Both the position numbers and the translations under genes were made by a program. The notes beneath the pieces were generated by a model that was not told the DNA's origin, made no database searches, and saw only the letters and a list, made by a program, of their open reading frames with translations. Shown here one piece after another: positions 5,458 to 8,761 of a stretch of DNA of 8,761 bases (within the stretch, counting starts at the first letter, position 1; each line of letters opens with the position of its first letter). The DNA comes from Thermoplasmata archaeon (GTDB taxonomy: Archaea > Thermoplasmatota > Thermoplasmata > Thermoplasmatales > GCA-001856825), in NCBI GenBank assembly GCA_021793855.1, contig JAJYRY010000039.1, positions 1 through 8,761 of the forward strand. Reading direction: 5' to 3'.

Positions 5458-6438
5458 ATGACTGTTCTTGATTGGTGCGCGGTATTGGAGCTTCAGGAGG
5501 TCAATCCCAAGTTTCTGAGTGCTGGAGAAATACACGTAGGTGAAAAGGATCATTTTCATCTCTTGGGCAATGAAGGAGAGAAGTGGTTCTTTTACAGACG
5601 CCTCAGAAATGAACTTAATTCGGAAGAAAGGCAACACCTCTATGAACATTCTGAGAGGATCGGGATGGAACTCGAGCTTGATGCGCCAACTAACATAATT
5701 AAGATGGCTATTCCGGAATTTCAGGGAAAATTATACACTACTGTCAATAAGATGGTTGGTTGCAGAATCTCGCCGGTAACGTTCCAAAAAGAAGGAAACG
5801 TGTTCATCAGCATTGAGTTTTCGAAAAATCGGAGAAGGGAGGTCAGCGAAGTGCTGATGGATTACATTAGTGAGGAACTCCCGTTCAAGAGGAGATTGGC
5901 CTATTTCGGTCCATCCCGGGAGAATGTGCCATATCTGCTCAACATGTATTCTGCTGCCGGGAACAGCCTTGGTGATCTGGTCCTGGTAAAGACCAAATGG
6001 GTATTCCGTGACGATGAGAAAAGGTCCGATGTGGGAGGTGTATTTCAGAATAAAGGAATCCTGGTGCCCAAACAGTACGTAGATGGCGGAACTGATGAAC
6101 TGATTTGGAGACTTGATTCCTTGAATGTTAAGGGGAATAACGCTTATGAGGTTGTGGACCCTAGCAATTACATCGTGGAAATGACGGTAAAATCGAGATA
6201 CTTTTCTGACTTTTATCGTAACCTGGTAAGAGGCTATTGTGGCGTCAGTTTCTTTGGGTTAAGGTGCGATAATGATGCACTCGAAAACTACTTCATCGTT
6301 GAAAAACACACGCTCCAGAGTTTTCTGCAAGGGTTACAGATGCAGTGGAGTTCAGAAGCTCGGAAAAACCACCACAATTATCTCGTAGAGGTGCGCGATC
6401 TTGCATCCCGCGGAGGACTGGACGACTTTCCATTCTGA
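5458..6438 (+). CDS. Unrecognised protein, second gene of tandem module
   Basis: The 326-residue product has no family I can name. It is soluble by composition, without signal peptide or membrane segment. Parallel blocks with the preceding gene are DWCAVLELQEVNPKFL (5-20) and VFISIEF...EVSEVLMDYI (115-137); after that comes a variable region and a C-terminal block around VDPSNYIVEMTVKSRYFSDF (about 235-254). The spacing and total size suggest that both proteins share one fold, with this copy much diverged. It starts 39 bases after the upstream stop on the same strand, so the two are probably one operon. No clear ribosome binding site precedes the ATG. What the pair does is unknown; its place between TA modules hints at a defence or regulatory role but does not show it. 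Confidence 0.6.
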   Translation: MTVLDWCAVLELQEVNPKFLSAGEIHVGEKDHFHLLGNEGEKWFFYRRLRNELNSEERQHLYEHSERIGMELELDAPTNIIKMAIPEFQGKLYTTVNKMVGCRISPVTFQKEGNVFISIEFSKNRRREVSEVLMDYISEELPFKRRLAYFGPSRENVPYLLNMYSAAGNSLGDLVLVKTKWVFRDDEKRSDVGGVFQNKGILVPKQYVDGGTDELIWRLDSLNVKGNNAYEVVDPSNYIVEMTVKSRYFSDFYRNLVRGYCGVSFFGLRCDNDALENYFIVEKHTLQSFLQGLQMQWSSEARKNHHNYLVEVRDLASRGGLDDFPF

Positions 6439-6600
6439 TGACAGGCCATTCCGTAATGCCATTCCTGTACCCACGAACGCAAGACTTCCGGCTCGCTTCG
6501 GGCACATTATTCTCTCCTGCAGAGGGCATGAATGGGATGGGTGATGGAAACTCTTGACCTGGTGCAACTCCACACGTTCACATTTGATTATGTATAGTAG

Positions 6601-6624
6601 TGGGATACTTGGAGACTATTCCCA
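6601..6624. promoter_or_regulatory. Imperfect inverted repeat before the AbrB/PIN pair
   Basis: TGGGATA (6601-6607) and TATTCCCA (6617-6624) are complementary except for one extra T. It could be an operator for the downstream pair or a transcript end for the upstream genes. The surrounding gap 6439-6681 holds no gene that I can support. Confidence 0.25.
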
Positions 6625-6681
6625 TAAATTTACAGAAACTCCCACAATTTTAATTACATTGTTTTGCATTATAATACGACA

Positions 6682-6954
6682 ATGATTGAGGAAGCAAGAG
6701 TGGATGAAAGGGGACGAATTAACATAGGTCTAGAGGCAAGAAAAAAGTATGGCGACAGATTTTTTGTTATAAAATTATCTGGAGAAATCCTTCTAATTCC
6801 TAAACCCAAAGATCCTGTAGCTGAGTTACAAAAGTGGGGTAAAGAACTCGGACTCGACAAGTTGGCAGCAAGAGATATCAGGATGTTGGCTGAGGACGAG
6901 GCAAACAGGGAAGTTGAGGAAAGGGCCAACAGAAGACATAAGGATACACGATAA
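6682..6954 (+). CDS. vapB: VapB antitoxin, AbrB (SpoVT/AbrB) type
   Basis: The 90-residue protein opens with a swapped-hairpin AbrB domain: ARVDERGRINIGLEARKKYG, then DRFFVIKLSGEILLIPK (about residues 5-41). This domain binds DNA as a dimer. The rest (44-90) is charged and helical, ending ANRRHKDTR, as expected for the tail that wraps the toxin. It is directly followed by a PIN toxin gene, TAA then ATG with no gap. The ATG at 6682 fits the family start better than the in-frame TTG at 6664. A TTTTAATTA element at 6648-6656 lies about 30 bases upstream and may be the TATA box, slightly further than in pairs A and B. Confidence 0.8.
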   Translation: MIEEARVDERGRINIGLEARKKYGDRFFVIKLSGEILLIPKPKDPVAELQKWGKELGLDKLAARDIRMLAEDEANREVEERANRRHKDTR

Positions 6955-7326
6955 ATGCCGTACGCAGATACAGATTTCTTCATCGCCATTTCGAATTCGG
7001 ATGATAGGCTCAACTCCTGGGCTATCAAAGCACTGGAAAATTATAAGGGAGAGATCTGCACTTCTATTCTGACCCTGGTGGAACTTGCGCTGGTAAGTGT
7101 CAGGAGAGGGATTCCCGTGGAAGCCATGATTGCCAGTGTCCTATCCATTGCTGATCTGATAGGTGCTAGCAAGCAGAACGCGTTGGCTGCTGCACACCTT
7201 ATCGATCACGAAAACACGGGGGTGTTTGACTCATTTCACGCATCATTATGTGAGGATGAAATAATCAGCTCAGATCATATCTATGAGAAGCTTGGTGTTA
7301 AGCGAGCTGGATCGGATTATCTCTGA
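6955..7326 (+). CDS. vapC: VapC toxin, PIN domain (plus strand)
   Basis: A 123-residue PIN-domain ribonuclease of normal VapC size. The acid cluster is complete: YADTDFF (Asp5, Asp7), LVELAL (Glu43), VFDSFHA (Asp92) and ISSDHIY (Asp107). VapC toxins cut RNA, often tRNA or the sarcin-ricin loop of rRNA, when freed from VapB. The target cannot be predicted here. The ATG abuts the vapB stop, so translation is likely coupled. Repeat copy 4 begins 57 bases downstream. Confidence 0.85.
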   Translation: MPYADTDFFIAISNSDDRLNSWAIKALENYKGEICTSILTLVELALVSVRRGIPVEAMIASVLSIADLIGASKQNALAAAHLIDHENTGVFDSFHASLCEDEIISSDHIYEKLGVKRAGSDYL

Positions 7327-7382
7327 CATCAATCCTATAAGAAAGCATTACGTAAGTGTGAATTCCCGGAATTTTGCAGTTA

Positions 7383-7422
7383 AGTATTTGTTTGAGCCTT
7401 TAATCAAATCCAGACAGGTCCA
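7383..7422 (+). repeat. Dispersed repeat, copy 4
   Basis: The most diverged copy, matching copy 2 at 32 of 40 positions without gaps. The first block reads AGTATTTGTTTGAGCC and the second TCAAATCCAGACAGGTCCA. It lies after the plus-strand VapBC pair and before the convergent minus-strand VapBC pair. Confidence 0.75.
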
Positions 7423-7474
7423 TTATTTGTTGGTGAAAGTAACTAACTGTATGGAGAGAAGCATCTCAGCCAGA

Positions 7475-7861
7475 TTATTTTAGGTCTGAACTTTTTCGTA
7501 CCGATGCTTTCAGATTCGCTATCTTATGTAATTTTATATCATCTGTGACAAGCTCGTAACCAGTTTCAAAAGCTGCAACAAGATAGGATGAATCATAGAA
7601 TGTCAGACCTTCTTCTAAGGATAAACTCATAGTGGAATCTGAGGAGGGTAAGATAAGTTCCATGGAATCAAGCAACTCAAACATAACAATCCCGGATTCC
7701 TTTGCTTCTTCTTTTGAAATCCTATTTCTAATTTTGTGATTCTTCCACAGAATGTTGCCTATTTCATACCTAGCAAGAGGGATCGTTGCTCCGGCTACGA
7801 TTACGCTGAACTTACCGCCCTGAAAGAGATTAAATATTGCGGAAGCGTCCAGTAATTTCAT
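7475..7861 (-). CDS. vapC: VapC toxin, PIN domain (minus strand)
   Basis: The 128-residue protein has all PIN-domain acids: LLDASAIF (Asp5), RYEIGNIL (Glu33), FYDSSYL (Asp90) and LVTDDIKL (Asp107 and Asp108). The order and spacing are those of VapC ribonucleases, with the intact third motif YDxxYLxxA. It overlaps the upstream antitoxin gene by ATGA (7858-7861), a tight translational coupling. It is not closely similar to the VapC at 6955-7326, so the two pairs were probably acquired separately. The RNA target is not predictable. Confidence 0.85.
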   Translation of the reverse strand: MKLLDASAIFNLFQGGKFSVIVAGATIPLARYEIGNILWKNHKIRNRISKEEAKESGIVMFELLDSMELILPSSDSTMSLSLEEGLTFYDSSYLVAAFETGYELVTDDIKLHKIANLKASVRKSSDLK

Positions 7862-8085
7862 CTTTCCCTGTCTTCTCGAATGTCTGATACTATTTCATCT
7901 AGCTTTAATTTCGATATTATGGGCGCAACTTTTTTCATTTTCTCAATCAAATCCTTATTTTTGGCTCTCCTTATTTCTTCCTGCACAGCCTTCCTAATAA
8001 TTACGGTTGGATTTAGTCCGAGTTTCTTTATTTTCTCTCTCTCTTCTTCCGAGATTTTCGCAGATATTGTGGTATACTTTTTCAT
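7858..8085 (-). CDS. vapB: VapB antitoxin, ribbon-helix-helix type
   Basis: The 75-residue protein reads MKKYTTISAKISEEEREKIK, then KLGLNPTVIIRKAVQEEIRR. This is a ribbon strand followed by two helices, the usual archaeal RHH DNA-binding fold. The rest is basic and helical, ending in IREDRER, and would contact the toxin. It overlaps and precedes vapC. I use the ATG at 8085; a TTG nine bases upstream would add three residues that do not fit the ribbon. An A/T-rich element (8101-8110) about 22 bases upstream may be the TATA box. Like other VapB proteins it probably represses its own operon. Confidence 0.8.
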   Translation of the reverse strand: MKKYTTISAKISEEEREKIKKLGLNPTVIIRKAVQEEIRRAKNKDLIEKMKKVAPIISKLKLDEIVSDIREDRER

Positions 8086-8173
8086 AATACTCAATGTATT
8101 ACAAATATTTCAAGCTTCTGTACTACACTGTGCAAGCCAGACTGATTTACAGAAGCACCAGAGGTTTCCTGCA

Positions 8174-8299
8174 TCATTTTGGGTTATTCTCCCTTCTATG
8201 GCGTTTCATCTCGAACAAGATATCATCAGGTTTACGCCTTGGGAACAGATAGTTATCTAGACGGTATTCAGCATTTTTTTGAAATGGAATTGAACACAA
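8174..8299 (-). other. Short open stretch of coding character, possible gene remnant
   Basis: From a TTG at 8299 the minus strand is open for 41 codons and reads in part NAEYRLDNYLFPRRKPDDIL, then FEMKRHRRENNPK before TGA. The composition looks more like protein than random translation, but I cannot name a family and see no promoter at a fitting distance. It may be the tail of a decayed mobile-element gene, or chance. The remaining bases of the 8086-8370 gap show no other gene. Confidence 0.2.
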
Positions 8300-8316
8300 G
8301 CCCCCTATATAAGACT

Positions 8317-8342
8317 CTGTCAAGATCCCGTTGACAGGATCT
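8317..8342. other. Two overlapping, mutually exclusive hairpins by the TnpB remnant
   Basis: CTGTCAA, a seven-base loop and TTGACAG (8317-8337) form one perfect stem. AGATCC, an eight-base loop and GGATCT (8323-8342) form another that shares bases with the first. Both lie 29 to 54 bases beyond the stop of the minus-strand TnpB remnant. IS605/IS200-family right ends carry subterminal hairpins there, and the same region encodes the end of the TnpB guide RNA. That link is an inference. Confidence 0.45.
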
Positions 8343-8370
8343 GGCTTCCCGCCATCTGCTCCCCGTCTTT

Positions 8371-8607
8371 TTACTGGTTCACTGCTTCAACTGGCGGGCC
8401 TTTCTCCCTTAGGAGGGATCGCACAAGCCTGGTACGGCCCCGTTTTGCCTGAGATATGCATGCATTGATGTCCCTGTTGATCCATATATCACAGGATTCA
8501 CAGTGTAACATGCGTCCGCTCTTTCGGGTAAGTGACCCACATTCCGAGCATCTGCTGCTTGTACCGTATGTTTCCTGCCTGGTAAGCTGGATCACGGGAA
8601 GGCGCAT
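8371..8607 (-). pseudogene. tnpB: TnpB C-terminal fragment (IS605 family)
   Basis: The 78 residues are the C-terminal end of TnpB, the RNA-guided nuclease of IS605-type elements. TSSRCSECGS (16-25) and LHCESCD (35-40) give the four cysteines of the zinc ribbon, and NRDINA (44-49) holds the last RuvC-like Asp. The family's full protein is about 350-400 residues, so the N-terminal domain and the first catalytic acids are missing. An in-frame TAA at 8629-8631 lies just before the first residues, and no TnpB-like sequence follows further upstream in any frame to 8761. The fragment is therefore inactive as a nuclease. The tail, REKGPPVEAVNQ, is of the usual kind for the family. Confidence 0.75.
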
Positions 8608-8761
8608 AGGATTGGGTGACGGACTTGATTACTCTCAATAATGTGCCAGAATGCTATGTCATATGAAAGTTATGATTTCTGTGCCCATATGTGCCCAAGT
8701 ACTAGGTGCAGGTATCTGAGTGTCAGGAACCAGATGGAATCATGAAGTGTTGAAACCGATG

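Noticed and set aside
6293..6573. Several open frames on both strands at the end of the second unknown gene
   Set aside because: They overlap the real gene or the following gap, and their translations have no family marks.
6669..7028. Minus-strand frame of 119 codons, serine- and leucine-rich
   Set aside because: It is antisense to the AbrB/PIN pair, whose motifs are clear on the plus strand.
231..7422. CRISPR array from the repeated 40-base unit
   Set aside because: Copies are 1.2 to 3 kb apart with genes between them, so there is no repeat-spacer structure.
7880..8260. Plus-strand frame with hydrophobic, membrane-like translation
   Set aside because: It is antisense to the vapB gene; the apparent hydrophobicity is the reverse complement of a lysine- and glutamate-rich coding region.
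8651..8761. Continuation of TnpB further upstream on the minus strand
   Set aside because: All three minus frames are interrupted and show no TnpB motif, so the fragment seems truncated at about 8629.

Overview
The window looks archaeal and accessory. Three upstream regions carry a TATA-type element 24 to 27 bases before the start codon that homology favours, with no Shine-Dalgarno sequence. This is the pattern of leaderless archaeal genes. The set of small toxin-antitoxin (TA) operons and the TnpB remnants also fits an archaeal defence or mobile island. A relative of the Thermoplasmata is my guess, but nothing here fixes the lineage.

Layout. Bases 1-150 hold the 3' end of an open frame that may be a TnpB tail. 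Repeat copy 1 (231-270) follows, then a minus-strand 2H phosphoesterase (297-890). Next is TA pair A: a YwgA/Panacea-like antitoxin (1144-1680) and a PIN toxin split in two by a frame change (1664-1906 and 1903-2103). A frameshifted DUF5680-like pseudogene (2110-2476, minus) and a RelB/RelE-type pair (2513-3030, minus) come after. Repeat copy 2 (3106-3152) precedes TA pair B (3244-4266), a paralogue of pair A, and repeat copy 3 (4343-4389) follows it. Two unrecognised tandem genes (4489-6438), apparently distant paralogues of each other, fill the next stretch. They are followed by an AbrB/PIN VapBC pair (6682-7326) and repeat copy 4 (7383-7422). A second, RHH-type VapBC (7475-8085, minus) follows. 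The right end has a truncated TnpB (8371-8607, minus) with overlapping hairpins beyond its stop.

The main unexplained signal is the 40-base repeat. It occurs four times in the same orientation, aligns without gaps, and always lies between modules. Copies 2 and 3 frame TA pair B as a cassette of about 1.2 kb. The second half of the repeat reads like the T-loop, T-stem and acceptor end of a tRNA gene, so the copies may be decayed attachment sites. The best candidate for an undescribed system is the two-gene module at 4489-6438, which sits among the TA cassettes behind a strong palindrome.

The genes do not form one pathway. They form a stack of about five independent TA loci plus one RNA-processing-type enzyme and mobile-element debris.
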